Source of the DNA: Acidobacteriaceae bacterium
GTDB lineage: Bacteria; Acidobacteriota; Terriglobia; Terriglobales; Acidobacteriaceae
Direction: 5' to 3'
Assembly: GCA_025934135.1 (NCBI GenBank)
Contig: JAICYR010000014.1
Location: 1-36,577, forward strand
Length of the DNA: 36,577 nucleotides
Under the pieces are notes generated by a model. The model worked only from the letters and a program-made list of their open reading frames with translations. It ran no database searches and was not told the origin of the DNA. Shown here piece by piece: positions 16,875-29,324 of the stretch. Made by a program: the position numbers and the translations under genes. How positions within the stretch are numbered: position 1 is the stretch's first letter; each line of letters starts with the position of its first letter.

Positions 16875-18476
16875 ATGAAGATTTCTCCTGCCGCTCGCGT
16901 GGCGGCCCTGGCGTGCTTTGTAATGGTGGCGCTTACCTGCGCCGGACAAAACCTCGTTCAGAAGGAACTGGCGAAATTCGAGAAGCGCGTCACCGTGAAG
17001 GTGCTTCCCAATGGGCTTACGCTCATTATTTGCGAGCGGCCTGAAGCGCCGGTGTTTTCCTACGTCACGATTGTTGACGCGGGCGACGCCAATGATCCCG
17101 GTGGTGACTCCGGCCTGGCGCACATGTTCGAGCACCTGGCCTTCAAGGGGACCAAGGACATAGGCACGACGAACTACGCAGCCGAAAAGGTCGCACTGGC
17201 CAAAGTTGAAGCCGCCTACGACGCCTATGACACCGAATACCGCAAGCGCGTAGGGCGCAGTCCGGAGAAGCTGAAGGAATTGCACGCGAAATTTGAGACG
17301 GCGGAAAAGGCGGCGAACCAGTATGTGATTCCCAACGAGTTCACCGAGATCGCCGAAGCCAACGGCGCCACCGGCCTGAACGCAGAAACCGGCCTGGACG
17401 ACACCGAGTACTTCTGGAGCATGCCCTCGAACCGGCTCCAGCTATGGGCATTTCTTGAAAGCGACCGCATCGCCAACCCGGTGCCGCGCCAGTTTTATCG
17501 AGAGCGCAACGTGGTGATGGAAGAGCGGCGCATGAGGATCGACTCCAATCCGATTGGGCGCATGGTCGAGCAGTTTCTGGCCACCGCGTATGTGGCGCAT
17601 CCGTATGGACGCCCAGGGGTAGGTTGGGAGAGCGAGCTGAGCCAGATTACGGCGACCGAGGCTGACGCCTTCCATAAAAAGTATTACGTGCCGGCAAACA
17701 TCACCGTTGCGGTTGTGGGCGACGTGAAGCCCACTGATCTGGCGATGCTGGAGAAGTATTTTGGAGCCATTCCCGGCGGGCCGAAGCCGGAACCGATGAC
17801 CACGGTCGAGCCTCCGCAGACGGCTGAAAAATCCGTCATCATCAAAGACCCAACGCAGCCGCTGTACCTTGAGGGCTACCACAAGCCGGACTATCGCAGC
17901 CCGGACGATGCTGTTTACGACGCGATCCAGGACATTTTTTCCAACGGGCGCACCTCGCGGCTGTACCGCTCTCTGGTTGAAAAACAAGGAATCGCGGCGG
18001 AAGCCGAGGGCTTCAGCGGGTTCCCGGGAACCAAGTTTCCCGGCCTGTTCGCGTTTTTCGCGGTGCCCAATGCGGGACACACACCGCAGGAGATGCGGGA
18101 CGCCATCCACAAGGAAATTGAAAAGCTGAAGACGACGGATGTGACCGACGCTGAACTGGAGATGTTCAAGACGCGCGCCCGTGCCGACGTGCTGCGCGGG
18201 CTGGCCGACAATCAGGGAATTGCCGAACAGTTGGCCACCTACCAGTTGCGCTACGGCGACTGGCGCGAGTTGTTCAACCAACTCAACCGGATCGATGCCG
18301 TAACCAAAGCCGACATCCGCCGAGTGGCGAACCAGGTGTTTGTGCCCAGCAACCGGACCTATGCCATGGTGGAATTTCAGACGCCGCAGAAGCCTGAGGC
18401 ACAGAGCGGAGAGCCGAGCCCACATCCGGCGCCTCCGCCCAAACCGGCTGCGCAGCCGCAAGGAGGTGCGCGATGA
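16875..18476 (+). CDS. M16 family zinc metallopeptidase (catalytic-type subunit)
   Basis: Signal peptide; HXXEH zinc motif in GLAHMFEHLAFKGT; downstream VVMEERRMR; second domain ADNQGIAEQLATYQLRYGDWRE. Confidence 0.93.
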   Translation: MKISPAARVAALACFVMVALTCAGQNLVQKELAKFEKRVTVKVLPNGLTLIICERPEAPVFSYVTIVDAGDANDPGGDSGLAHMFEHLAFKGTKDIGTTNYAAEKVALAKVEAAYDAYDTEYRKRVGRSPEKLKELHAKFETAEKAANQYVIPNEFTEIAEANGATGLNAETGLDDTEYFWSMPSNRLQLWAFLESDRIANPVPRQFYRERNVVMEERRMRIDSNPIGRMVEQFLATAYVAHPYGRPGVGWESELSQITATEADAFHKKYYVPANITVAVVGDVKPTDLAMLEKYFGAIPGGPKPEPMTTVEPPQTAEKSVIIKDPTQPLYLEGYHKPDYRSPDDAVYDAIQDIFSNGRTSRLYRSLVEKQGIAAEAEGFSGFPGTKFPGLFAFFAVPNAGHTPQEMRDAIHKEIEKLKTTDVTDAELEMFKTRARADVLRGLADNQGIAEQLATYQLRYGDWRELFNQLNRIDAVTKADIRRVANQVFVPSNRTYAMVEFQTPQKPEAQSGEPSPHPAPPPKPAAQPQGGAR

Positions 18477-19990
18477 ACTGGAAGCGTTCAACTGCCCTTC
18501 TCGCTCTTGCCTTCACTTTCTGCCTGGGCCCGGCGCTCGCGCAGGAGTCCACGGTGGTGGTCCCGCCGGACGCGAAAAAGCTTCAGCCGCCCGCTGCGTG
18601 GGAGAAGATTCCGGTGCCGCCGCTGCATGCGTTTCATCCGCAGCAGCCGACACGGATTGAGCTGAAGAATGGCCTGGTAATTCTGTTGCAGCCAGACCAT
18701 GAACTGCCGTTCATCAACGGGACCATCAACATTCGCGGAGGCGCGCGCGATCTTCCCGAGTCCAAGGCGGGACTTATCGCGATCTATGGAGACGCGTGGC
18801 GCACCAGCGGCACCGCGAAGCATGACGGCGACCAACTCGACGACATTCTGGAAGCGATGGCGGCGAAGGTGGAAACGGGCGGCGACATCGACTCGACCTC
18901 GCTCTCATGGTCTTGCCTCACGAAAGACGAAAATCAGGTCTTCGGCATTGCGGCCGATCTGCTGGAGCACCCCGTCTTCAACGAGCAAAAATTGAGGCTT
19001 GCGCAGCAGCAGGCCGTTGCCGGAATCGTGCGCCGGAATGATGATGCCTCTTCGGTCGCACAGCGCGTCGCGGCGCAACTTGTCTACGGTAAGGACAGCC
19101 CCTACACGCGCCTGCCGCAAATCTCCACGGTGATGGGCATTACGCTCGATGACCTCAGCGCATGGCACACGAAGACGCTGACTGCGAACAACATGATTGT
19201 GTCGGTGTCGGGGGATTTCGACCCGGCTACCATGGAGACGTCGCTGCGGGAAGCATTTGAAGGTCTGCCGCGCGGCGCGGCGTGGCCGAAGCTGGACACT
19301 GAATTCGCCGGGCCCACACCGGGCGTCTACTCAGTCGACAAGTCGGACGTGAACCAGAGCAACATCTGGATTGTGGGCCTCGGCACGGAGCGCAACAATC
19401 CCGATTACTACGCGCTCTCCGTAATGAATGAAATATTCTCCGGCGGCTTCGGATCGCGGCTTTTCCAGGACGTGCGCACCAAGCTTGGTTTGGCCTATTC
19501 CGTGGGCGGAGCGTATGGCGCTTCGTTCGATCATCCAGGGGTGTTCTATACGGCGGCCTCGACCAAGAGCGTGAGCACGGTGGATGCGACCAAAGCCATG
19601 CTGGCGGAGATCCACGAACTCAAAACCAAGCCCTTTACGCAGGCGGAACTGGCCAGCGCGAAGGACCAGGTGCTGAATTCGTTCATCTTCCACTACGACA
19701 GCAAGGACAAGGTCCTTGCCCAGGCGACCCAGCTTGAGTTCTACGGCTACCCGGCGGACTACCTCACCAAGTACCGCGCTGGCATCGAAGCTGTGACGCT
19801 CGCTGATGTGGAACGAGTGGCGAAGAAATACATTGATCCATCGAAGCTGGCGGTGCTGGTGGTCGGCAACGAAGCCCGCTACGGAACTCCGCTGACGGCC
19901 CTCGATATCGGCCCGGTGCACCCAGTCGATATCACCATTCCGATGCCGGCGGCAATGCGGCAGCGGATGCGTGGGGCTGGCTCGGAATAA
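18473..19990 (+). CDS. M16 family peptidase, HXXEH-lacking partner subunit
   Basis: Signal peptide; M16 fold (IELKNGLVILLQPDHELPFINGTINIRGG, VSGDFDP, IFSGGFGSRLFQDVRTKLGLAYSVGG). Zinc-motif position reads GLIAIYGDAWRTSGT. ATGA overlap with the upstream M16 gene. Confidence 0.92.
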   Translation: MNWKRSTALLALAFTFCLGPALAQESTVVVPPDAKKLQPPAAWEKIPVPPLHAFHPQQPTRIELKNGLVILLQPDHELPFINGTINIRGGARDLPESKAGLIAIYGDAWRTSGTAKHDGDQLDDILEAMAAKVETGGDIDSTSLSWSCLTKDENQVFGIAADLLEHPVFNEQKLRLAQQQAVAGIVRRNDDASSVAQRVAAQLVYGKDSPYTRLPQISTVMGITLDDLSAWHTKTLTANNMIVSVSGDFDPATMETSLREAFEGLPRGAAWPKLDTEFAGPTPGVYSVDKSDVNQSNIWIVGLGTERNNPDYYALSVMNEIFSGGFGSRLFQDVRTKLGLAYSVGGAYGASFDHPGVFYTAASTKSVSTVDATKAMLAEIHELKTKPFTQAELASAKDQVLNSFIFHYDSKDKVLAQATQLEFYGYPADYLTKYRAGIEAVTLADVERVAKKYIDPSKLAVLVVGNEARYGTPLTALDIGPVHPVDITIPMPAAMRQRMRGAGSE

Positions 19991-20044
19991 CAAGTTGCCC
20001 AGTCTGCCGTCGGGCTGGGCACCTTCCTGCTGTACCCTGTTGCT

Positions 20045-21436
20045 ATGAAGCTGGCAATCCTTATCATGGCGGCGGGCAAGGGCACGCGCCTCAAGTCCAA
20101 GCGACCCAAGGTGCTGCATGAGATCGGCGGCAAGGCTCTGCTGCGGCACGTGATTGCGAGTGCGGCACAAGTGGTTCCGCCCCAGGACATCTTCGTGGTC
20201 ATTGGACATGAGGCCGCGCGTGTTGAAGCCGCCATGAAGGACACAGGCGTAAAGTTCGTCCATCAGACAGAGCAGCGCGGGACGGGTCACGCCATTCAGA
20301 CAGCCGAAGCCGCCGTTCGCGGCCATGATTCCCTGCTGGTTCTCTCCGGCGATGTGCCGCTGCTGAAATCCGAGACCATCCTCCGGCTGCGGGATTTTCA
20401 TCTTGAGCAACGCGCCGCTATGACCATCCTCACGGCCTGCCCGCAAGACCCCACCGGATACGGCCGCGTGCTGCGCAAAAAGGCCGGATCGCCCGAAGTT
20501 GCAGCCATCGTCGAGCAGAAGTCCCTCACTCCGGAGCAGCAAAATATTCGCGAAATCAACTCGGGCATCTACGCCTTCCAGACCGCGCCACTGTTCGCGC
20601 ACATCCACGAGTTGACCACCGGGAATGCGCACGGCGAATACTACCTGACCGACATGGCCCGTCTGCTTGTTAACGCTGGCGAGCGCGTGGTGGCGCTGGA
20701 AGCGGCAGAGCCGGTGGAAGTGCTGGGCGCGAACACCATTGCGGAAATGATGGACCTGGATCGCGAACTGCGCCTGCAGACCGCGCGCAAGCTGATGGCC
20801 CAAGGCGTCACGATTCTGCGCCCCGACACCACCGTTATCGATACGGACGTCGAGATTGGCCCCGATACGGTGATCGAGCCTTTCGTGCAACTGCTGGGCG
20901 AGACGAAAATCGGCGAGGACTGCCGCATCCGCTCCTACTCAGTCATCGAAAATTCGATCCTCGCGAATCATGTGACCGTTCGGCAGGGCTGCGTTATTAC
21001 CAATTCGCGCATTGAGCGCGGCGCTTTGATCGGCCCCTTCTCTCATGTTCGCCCGGAAAGCGAGATCGGCGAGGGCGCTCACGTCGGCAACTTTGTCGAA
21101 ACCAAGAAGGCGAAGCTGGGCAAGGGGTCGAAAGCCAATCATCTTACTTACCTGGGCGATGTCGAGATCGGCTCCGGAACGAACATCGGCGCGGGCGTCA
21201 TCACCTGCAACTACGACGGCGTGAATAAGCACCGCACGCTCATTGGCGACGGGGTCTTCGTGGGCAGCGACTCGACGCTAGTGGCTCCGCTCACCGTCGG
21301 CAACGGCGCATATGTAGCGGCCGGCTCATGCATCACGGAGAACGTTCCCGAAGACGCTCTTGCGCTCGGACGCTCGCGCCAGACCACAAAACCGGGATGG
21401 GCCTCCTTCAAGCGGAAGGCTGGCAAGAAAGAATAG
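20045..21436 (+). CDS. glmU: Bifunctional UDP-N-acetylglucosamine pyrophosphorylase / glucosamine-1-phosphate N-acetyltransferase
   Basis: LIMAAGKGTRLKSKRPKVLHEIGGKALL, left-handed beta-helix hexapeptides, GNFVETKKAKLGKGSKANHLTYLGDVEIGSGTNIGAGVITCNYDG. Confidence 0.97.
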   Translation: MKLAILIMAAGKGTRLKSKRPKVLHEIGGKALLRHVIASAAQVVPPQDIFVVIGHEAARVEAAMKDTGVKFVHQTEQRGTGHAIQTAEAAVRGHDSLLVLSGDVPLLKSETILRLRDFHLEQRAAMTILTACPQDPTGYGRVLRKKAGSPEVAAIVEQKSLTPEQQNIREINSGIYAFQTAPLFAHIHELTTGNAHGEYYLTDMARLLVNAGERVVALEAAEPVEVLGANTIAEMMDLDRELRLQTARKLMAQGVTILRPDTTVIDTDVEIGPDTVIEPFVQLLGETKIGEDCRIRSYSVIENSILANHVTVRQGCVITNSRIERGALIGPFSHVRPESEIGEGAHVGNFVETKKAKLGKGSKANHLTYLGDVEIGSGTNIGAGVITCNYDGVNKHRTLIGDGVFVGSDSTLVAPLTVGNGAYVAAGSCITENVPEDALALGRSRQTTKPGWASFKRKAGKKE

Positions 21437-21523
21437 AGGAGTAGTCCACCTCGTCGGCGCGCGGACAAATCACCCATGACTGGGTCGCACGCATCATGCG
21501 CGAAAACAGGGAGTTAGGTCACG

Positions 21524-21552
21524 TTGACCATGCCTCTCCCGATTGCTATGAT
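21524..21552 (+). promoter_or_regulatory. Sigma70-type promoter for tRNA-fMet: TTGACC-N17-TATGAT with extended -10 TGC
   Basis: -35 TTGACC (21524-21529), 17-nt spacer, -10 TATGAT (21547-21552), TGn directly upstream of the -10. Confidence 0.75.
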
Positions 21553-21557
21553 GAGAG

Positions 21558-21634
<77 letters not shown>

Positions 21635-21763
21635 AAGACTCAAAACATACAAGATTTACCAGGTACTAAACATTGGGGGTGCAAACCTTCACGCCGTGCG
21701 GATCGGTGTGCGGGTGCTGTAGAGATTGCGTCGGAAAGCGAACGCAGTCCGTTTTCCGACCCA

Positions 21764-22744
21764 TTGTTGCCCGTGCCCACCTATCGACAACCCGCTTCCC
21801 TGCCTCACACCGGCATTGCGACTTTTTGCAAGTCCGCCTATGTTTTCAACCCGGCGGAGATAAGTGCCGACGTTGCGGTCCTCGGAATTCCTTTTGACAA
21901 TACAGCTTCCATGCGACCGGGCTGCCGGCAAGCTCCGCGGGCCCTTCGCGATGCATCCGCACGCTTTGCCTGGCTGGGTGAGCCTGCCGGAGGGCGCGGC
22001 TACTTCGACATTGGCCACGATCTTACGCTGATGTCCGGCGTTCGCATGGTGGACGCGGGGGATGTGGATGTTGGCATTGACGCGGCGGTGACGCGCGAGC
22101 GAATCACTGCGCACGTCCGATCTATTCTTGACCGCGGTCTTCTGCTCGCTTCCATTGGCGGAGACCATTCTGTCAGTTTTCCGATTGTCGCCGCGTTCGA
22201 AAAATTCGCGCCGCTCACGGTCGTGCTGCTCGACGCGCATCTGGACTATCGTGACAACTCGATGGGGCTGAAGTTCACCAACAACAGCCCGTTTCGCCGC
22301 ATCCACGAACTGCCCTTTGTTCAGCGCATCATCACCATAGGGGTCAGGGGAATCAAGAGCACCGACCGCGAGTACCGCGAAACCCTCGAGCATGGGAACC
22401 TGGTCTTCCCGATGGAGCGACTGCATACCGATGGCGTCGATGCGGTCCTTGAGGAGATCGGCACGATCGGAAACTACTATCTGAGCCTGGACATCGACGG
22501 GCTTGATCCTTCCATCGCCCCCGGCACGGAAAGTCCGGAGGCCGACGGCATCTCATACCGGCAGGCGAAGCAGTTGTTTCGCGGGCTTGCCTCGCGTGGA
22601 AAACTTGTTGGCGTGGATATTGTCGAGGTGAACCCTTATCTCGACCACGCAGAACTTACCCAGCACATGGCCGTGCAGTTGCTGCTCGAAGCAATTGCAT
22701 CGGCATTTCCAATTATTAGTTCGGAGAAAACAATCAATGATTGA
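21764..22744 (+). CDS. speB: Ureohydrolase (agmatinase/arginase family)
   Basis: [22 protein letters not shown] and [27 protein letters not shown] match the Mn-binding motifs. Start codon (TTG) uncertain; substrate not determinable. Confidence 0.88.
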   Translation: MLPVPTYRQPASLPHTGIATFCKSAYVFNPAEISADVAVLGIPFDNTASMRPGCRQAPRALRDASARFAWLGEPAGGRGYFDIGHDLTLMSGVRMVDAGDVDVGIDAAVTRERITAHVRSILDRGLLLASIGGDHSVSFPIVAAFEKFAPLTVVLLDAHLDYRDNSMGLKFTNNSPFRRIHELPFVQRIITIGVRGIKSTDREYRETLEHGNLVFPMERLHTDGVDAVLEEIGTIGNYYLSLDIDGLDPSIAPGTESPEADGISYRQAKQLFRGLASRGKLVGVDIVEVNPYLDHAELTQHMAVQLLLEAIASAFPIISSEKTIND

Positions 22745-24242
22745 TCTTGGCAAATATGAAGTGTGGTTTGTCCCAGGCTCGCAGACGCTCTACGGAGAAG
22801 CGACGCTGACCAAAGTGGCGGAGCACTCGCGCCAGATTGCGAGTGAACTGTCCAATGCTCCGGAGATCCCGGTTAAAGTGAACTGCCGTCCAGTTATGAA
22901 GGACGCCGCGAACATTCAGGAGCTTTGCCTGGAGGCAAACCGCGCCGAGAACTGCATCGGGATTGTTACCTGGATGCATACTTTTTCTCCCTCCCAAATG
23001 TGGATTCCGGGCCTGAAGATTTTGCGGAAGCCGCTGCTTCATCTGCACACGCAGTTCAATCGCGAGCTTCCGTGGTCAACCATTGATATGGATTTTATGA
23101 ACCTGAACCAGTCGGCGCACGGAGACCGTGAGTTCGGGTTTATCACCAGCCGGATGCGCGTGCCGCGCAAAGTGGTTGCGGGCTATTGGCAAGACCAGAG
23201 CGTGCGAAACGAGATTGGGACGTGGGCGCGCGCGGCCTGCGCATGGCATGATTCGCAGGCTCTTCGGGTGGCGCGCTTCGGTGACAACATGCGTCAGGTG
23301 GCCGTCACGGAAGGCGACAAGGTAGAAGCGCGAATCAAGTTCGGCTATTCGGTGGAGGGCTATGGAGTAGGAGACCTTGTGGACCGGATTCAACAGGTTT
23401 CCGCGGCGGACGTGGATTCCGTGGTTGCCGAATATGAATCGAGCTACACGATGGCTGAACCCTTGCGGGCTGGAAAGGCGAAACGCGAGGCGCTTCGCGA
23501 CGCGGTGCGGACCGAGATTGGCCTTCGGCGCTTTTTGGACGAAGGCAAGTTCGGGGCCTTCACCGATACCTTTGAAGACCTCCACGGATTGAGCCAACTG
23601 CCCGGAGTCGGCGTACAGAGACTAATGGCCGATGGATATGGTTTTGGCGCCGAAGGTGACTGGAAGACTGCGGCGCTCGTGCGGGCGATGAAGGTGATGA
23701 GCGCCGGACTGGAAGGCGGGACCTCCTTCATGGAGGACTACACCTATCACTTCAAGAATGGCGGACGGGTGCTGGGCGCGCACATGCTGGAGGTCTGCCC
23801 CTCGATTGCCGCTGCGAAGCCATCGCTGGAGATTCACCCGTTGTCTATCGGCGGAAAAGCTGATCCTGTGCGGCTGGTATTTGACTCGCAGACGGGCCCC
23901 GCGGTTGTGGCTTCCATTGTTGACATGGGAGACAGGTTCCGTCTGGTAGTAAACAAGGTCGAGGTGGTGCCGGCGGAAGAACCACTTCCCAAACTGCCGG
24001 TCGCGCGGGCGCTGTGGCGTCCCGAGCCTGACTTTAAGACCGCCTCCACAGGCTGGATTTTGGCCGGGGGGGCGCACCATACGGGATTCAGCCTGTCCTT
24101 AACAGCCGAGCATCTGGAAGACTTCGCGGAGATGGCGGGAATCGAATTTCTGCTGATTGATGAGAACTCCACCATTCGCTCCATCAAAAATGAGCTGAAT
24201 TGGAATCATGCCTATTTTGGTGGACGCGCGGTCAGATCGTGA
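22737..24242 (+). CDS. araA: L-arabinose isomerase
   Basis: [104 protein letters not shown] at 22737 overlaps the speB 3' end. Confidence 0.96.
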   Translation: MIDLGKYEVWFVPGSQTLYGEATLTKVAEHSRQIASELSNAPEIPVKVNCRPVMKDAANIQELCLEANRAENCIGIVTWMHTFSPSQMWIPGLKILRKPLLHLHTQFNRELPWSTIDMDFMNLNQSAHGDREFGFITSRMRVPRKVVAGYWQDQSVRNEIGTWARAACAWHDSQALRVARFGDNMRQVAVTEGDKVEARIKFGYSVEGYGVGDLVDRIQQVSAADVDSVVAEYESSYTMAEPLRAGKAKREALRDAVRTEIGLRRFLDEGKFGAFTDTFEDLHGLSQLPGVGVQRLMADGYGFGAEGDWKTAALVRAMKVMSAGLEGGTSFMEDYTYHFKNGGRVLGAHMLEVCPSIAAAKPSLEIHPLSIGGKADPVRLVFDSQTGPAVVASIVDMGDRFRLVVNKVEVVPAEEPLPKLPVARALWRPEPDFKTASTGWILAGGAHHTGFSLSLTAEHLEDFAEMAGIEFLLIDENSTIRSIKNELNWNHAYFGGRAVRS

Positions 24243-24249
24243 GACCAGC

Positions 24250-25686
24250 CTAGAGCAGCGTGTGGATTGCGGCCTGAATAATCCTCAGCAGCGGCGAGGG
24301 AAAAACTCCAAGCCAAATGAGGACCAGGGTCAGCACGGATAAAACCAGGGCGGCTGCCGGAGCGGTGCGACGGCGAGTCGGCGCGGCCGCTTCGGTTTCC
24401 GTCTGCTTCTGGAAGAGCGCGACGACGACCCGCAAATAATAGAAAAGTCCGATGGTGCTGGTGATGACCAGAATCAGAATGAGCGCCCAGGCGCCGGTCG
24501 CGGCTCCGGCGGCGATGATGTAGAACTTGCCGAAGAAGCCCACGGTGAGCGGGATTCCGGCGAGTGACAGCAGCATGGCCGTGAAGCCCAACGCGAGCCA
24601 CGGCCTGCGCCAGAAGAGTCCGCGATAGTCGTCGATCTGATCCGCATCCCGCTCACGCGGCGAGAGCACCGTGACGACGGCGAAGGCCCCCAGCGTCATG
24701 ATGAAATACGCGACCAGATAGAAGATGACGGCGCCCGCTCCGGCCTGTCCCCCGACTTCGAGAGCAACCAGAACATAGCCCATGTGGGCGATTGAGGAGT
24801 ACGCCAGGATGCGTTTGACGTTGTTCTCGAAGAGCGCGAGCAGGTTGCCCGCGAACATGGACGCGATGGCGATGATGGAGAAGACGACCAGAACGGGTGA
24901 GAAAAGATCGAGCCGCGACTGGCTAAAGTAGCGCAGCAGCAGCGCGAACATTCCGCCTTTGGAAATGGTGGCGACGAAGGCCGTGACCGGAGCGGGCGCG
25001 CCTTGATAGATATCCGGCGTCCACATGTGGAATGGCGCGAGCGCCAGCTTGAAGCCGATTCCGGTGAGGATGAGAGCGACTCCAGGCAGCAGCAAGTCGT
25101 AGTGCAGATTCGTCCCGCTCGCCGCCAGTTGCGCGATCCGGGAGAACTCCATCGTGCCGAGATCGGCATAGACCAACGCGATGCCGAATAGCAGGAAGGC
25201 CGAGGAGGACGCGGCCAGCACAAGGTACTTGATGCCCGCCTCGACAGGTAGCGGGCGCTCCCGCAGGTATCCGATGAGTGAGTAAAGGCCGATGCTCAGA
25301 ACTTCAAGCCCGAGAAACAACGACACGAAGTGGCTGCTGCAAGCCAGGACCATCGCGCCCAGCGTGGCCACAAGAAGCAGGATGTAGAACTCTTCCTTAT
25401 TGCCTTCGCGCTCGGCGAGGTATCCGTGGGCAAGCACCGCAACGGCCATGGCGGCAGCCGCGATCAGACCGATAAAAAACAGTCCGTATCGGTCAACGGT
25501 GAGAAGGATGCCCAATTGCCGCACGGGAACGAAAAACGCCGAGCAGAAGCTTGCTGCCAATCCAAGAAGAGTGAGGCCGAATGCGACCGAGTGATTGCGG
25601 CGCACGGCGACCGCCAGCATGACCACGACAGATGTGCCCGCAACCAGCAGGAGCGGTAACGACGGGATGATGTAGTCGGCAATCAT
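24250..25686 (-). CDS. nuoN: NADH-quinone oxidoreductase subunit N
   Basis: Antiporter-like subunit; MIADYIIPSLPLLLVAGT start, SLIGYLRERPLPVEAGIKYLVLAASSSAFLLFGIALVY, FKLALAPFHMWTPDIYQGAPAPVTAFVATISKGG. Confidence 0.96.
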   Translation of the reverse strand: MIADYIIPSLPLLLVAGTSVVVMLAVAVRRNHSVAFGLTLLGLAASFCSAFFVPVRQLGILLTVDRYGLFFIGLIAAAAMAVAVLAHGYLAEREGNKEEFYILLLVATLGAMVLACSSHFVSLFLGLEVLSIGLYSLIGYLRERPLPVEAGIKYLVLAASSSAFLLFGIALVYADLGTMEFSRIAQLAASGTNLHYDLLLPGVALILTGIGFKLALAPFHMWTPDIYQGAPAPVTAFVATISKGGMFALLLRYFSQSRLDLFSPVLVVFSIIAIASMFAGNLLALFENNVKRILAYSSIAHMGYVLVALEVGGQAGAGAVIFYLVAYFIMTLGAFAVVTVLSPRERDADQIDDYRGLFWRRPWLALGFTAMLLSLAGIPLTVGFFGKFYIIAAGAATGAWALILILVITSTIGLFYYLRVVVALFQKQTETEAAAPTRRRTAPAAALVLSVLTLVLIWLGVFPSPLLRIIQAAIHTLL

Positions 25687-25690
25687 CAGG

Positions 25691-27147
25691 TCATCTCCAG
25701 AGAGCGGGCAGGTGGTTCGCGGCGTGCGCGAATGTGTGGAAGACGGGCTGCGGATAGAACCCGAGCCAGAGCAGAGCGACAATCATGACGCCCAGAACAA
25801 AACCTTCGCGCATGGCCAGGTCTGGCAGGTGAAGCTGGCGGAGGTTGGGTCCGTGAAAGGCCCGCTGCACGAAGCGCAGCGCGTAGAACATGGCCGCAAG
25901 CACGCCGCAGGCTGCGACGATGGCGAAGATGAGGTGTCCGCGGAATGTGCCTAGAAGCACAAGGAATTCTCCGATGAAGTCTCCCATTCCGGGCAGCCCC
26001 AGCGATGCCAATGCGAAGAAGAGACCGACGCCGCTCAAGCGAGGCACAGTGTCCCACAGGCCGCTCATGGAGTCGAGTTCGCGCGAGCCTGTGCGCGCTT
26101 CGAGCAGCCCGGCGATGAGGAATAGTGCTCCGGTGCTGATGCCGTGCGCAATCATGGTCATGACGGCGCCCTGCACGGAGAGGGCGTTCGAGGCGAAGAT
26201 TCCCAAAAGCACAAAGCCGAGATGGCTGATGCTGGCGTAGGCAAGCAGGCGCATGAGGTTGGTTTGCGATAGCGCCAGGAACGCGCCGTAGAGGATTCCA
26301 ATCACCGCGAGAATCATGGCGATGGGCGCGAAGGTGCGAGTCGCATTGGGGAACAGCGGGAAGAGAAATCGGATCATTCCATAGCCGGCGGTGGTGGCGA
26401 GCAGGCCGGCCAGAATCATGTTCGTGCCGGTCGAGGCCTCCGCGCAGGCGTCCGGCAGCCAAGTGTGGAACGGGAACACAGGAAGCTTGACCGCGAAGGC
26501 GGCGAAGAAGCCCAGCATGATGCACATGGAGGCGAGCGGCGAGAGCGGCGTCCCCAGCAGCTCGGCGTACTCGAAGGTGTAGATTCCGGTGACGCGGTAG
26601 TGGGCAATGTAGAGCGCCAGAATCGCGATGAGCATCAGCAGGCCGCTGATCTGCGTAAAGAGGAAGAACTTGATGGCGGCGCGGGCGCGGTGCTCGCGTC
26701 CCCAGAGCAGGATGAGGAAGTACATGGGAACCAGCATTAGTTCCCAGGAGAAATAAAAGAGGAACAGGTCGAGCGAGAGGAAAACGCCGAGGATTCCGGC
26801 GAGGATGCAGAGAATGTTGAAGTGATAGAACCCGATGGCGGTTGTGATTTCGCGCCACGAGACGAAGACCGCCAGCAGCCCAATGAAGAGCGTGAGAATC
26901 ACCAGCAGGAGGCTCAGTCCGTCCATGGCCAGATGGAAGTGAATGCCGAATTGGGGAATCCAGTCCCAATCCGCCTGCGCAAGCCACGGGCCCGCATTGA
27001 GGTGTTGCACTGCAAGATAGAGCGCGAGCGCCAGATCAAGCAGGATGGCGACGACTGAGATCCACCGGGAGAGCAGCGGAATGGCGCGCGCCACCGCCCA
27101 GGCGAGGATTCCGCCGATAATGAGCACCACGATGAGCCAGAGAAGAA

Positions 27148-27151
<4 letters not shown>
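25691..27151 (-). CDS. nuoM: NADH-quinone oxidoreductase subunit M
   Basis: Antiporter-like; FFYFSWELMLVPMYFLI-type motif, AVKLPVFPFHTWLPDACAEASTGTNMILAGLLATTAGYGMIRF. Start 27151 gives an ATGA overlap with nuoL. Confidence 0.96.
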
Positions 27152-29013
<1,862 letters not shown>

Positions 29014-29015
29014 CG

Positions 29016-29324
29016 TCACTCTCCCAAGCCCCGCGCGGTGTCGGCGTCAAGCGTGCCGCGCATCCGGTAATAGCGGACAAGCAAAGCCAGAGCGACGGAA
29101 ACCTCCGCCGCTGCCGCTGCCAGAATGAAGAGGAACATGATCTGTCCATCGGGCTGCGCCCAGCGCGATCCCGCCGCGACGAAGGCCACTCCCGCGCCGT
29201 TCAGCATCACTTCAATCGAAACCAAAATCAGAAGCAGGTTGCGACGCATCAGCAGCCCCGCGAGACCAATCGCGAACAGGATTCCGCCCAGAATGAGTCC
29301 ATGGCTCATGGGAACGGCATTCAT
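29016..29324 (-). CDS. nuoK: NADH-quinone oxidoreductase subunit K
   Basis: MSHGLILGGILFAIGLAGLLMRRNLLLILVSIEVMLNGAGVAFVAAG; starts inside the longer ORF with an ATGA overlap with nuoJ. Confidence 0.95.
   Translation of the reverse strand: MNAVPMSHGLILGGILFAIGLAGLLMRRNLLLILVSIEVMLNGAGVAFVAAGSRWAQPDGQIMFLFILAAAAAEVSVALALLVRYYRMRGTLDADTARGLGE

Noticed and set aside
19996-20019. GCCCAG...CTGGGC inverted repeat between the M16 pair and glmU as terminator
   Set aside because: Only a 6-bp stem with a long loop and no T-tract; too weak to call a terminator.
19331-20890. 519-aa minus-strand ORF
   Set aside because: Antisense to the second M16 gene and glmU; His/Arg/Gly-rich shadow translation without recognisable motifs.
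25686-26987. 433-aa minus-strand ORF
   Set aside because: Alternative frame inside nuoM; Arg/His/Pro-rich, no protein-like pattern.
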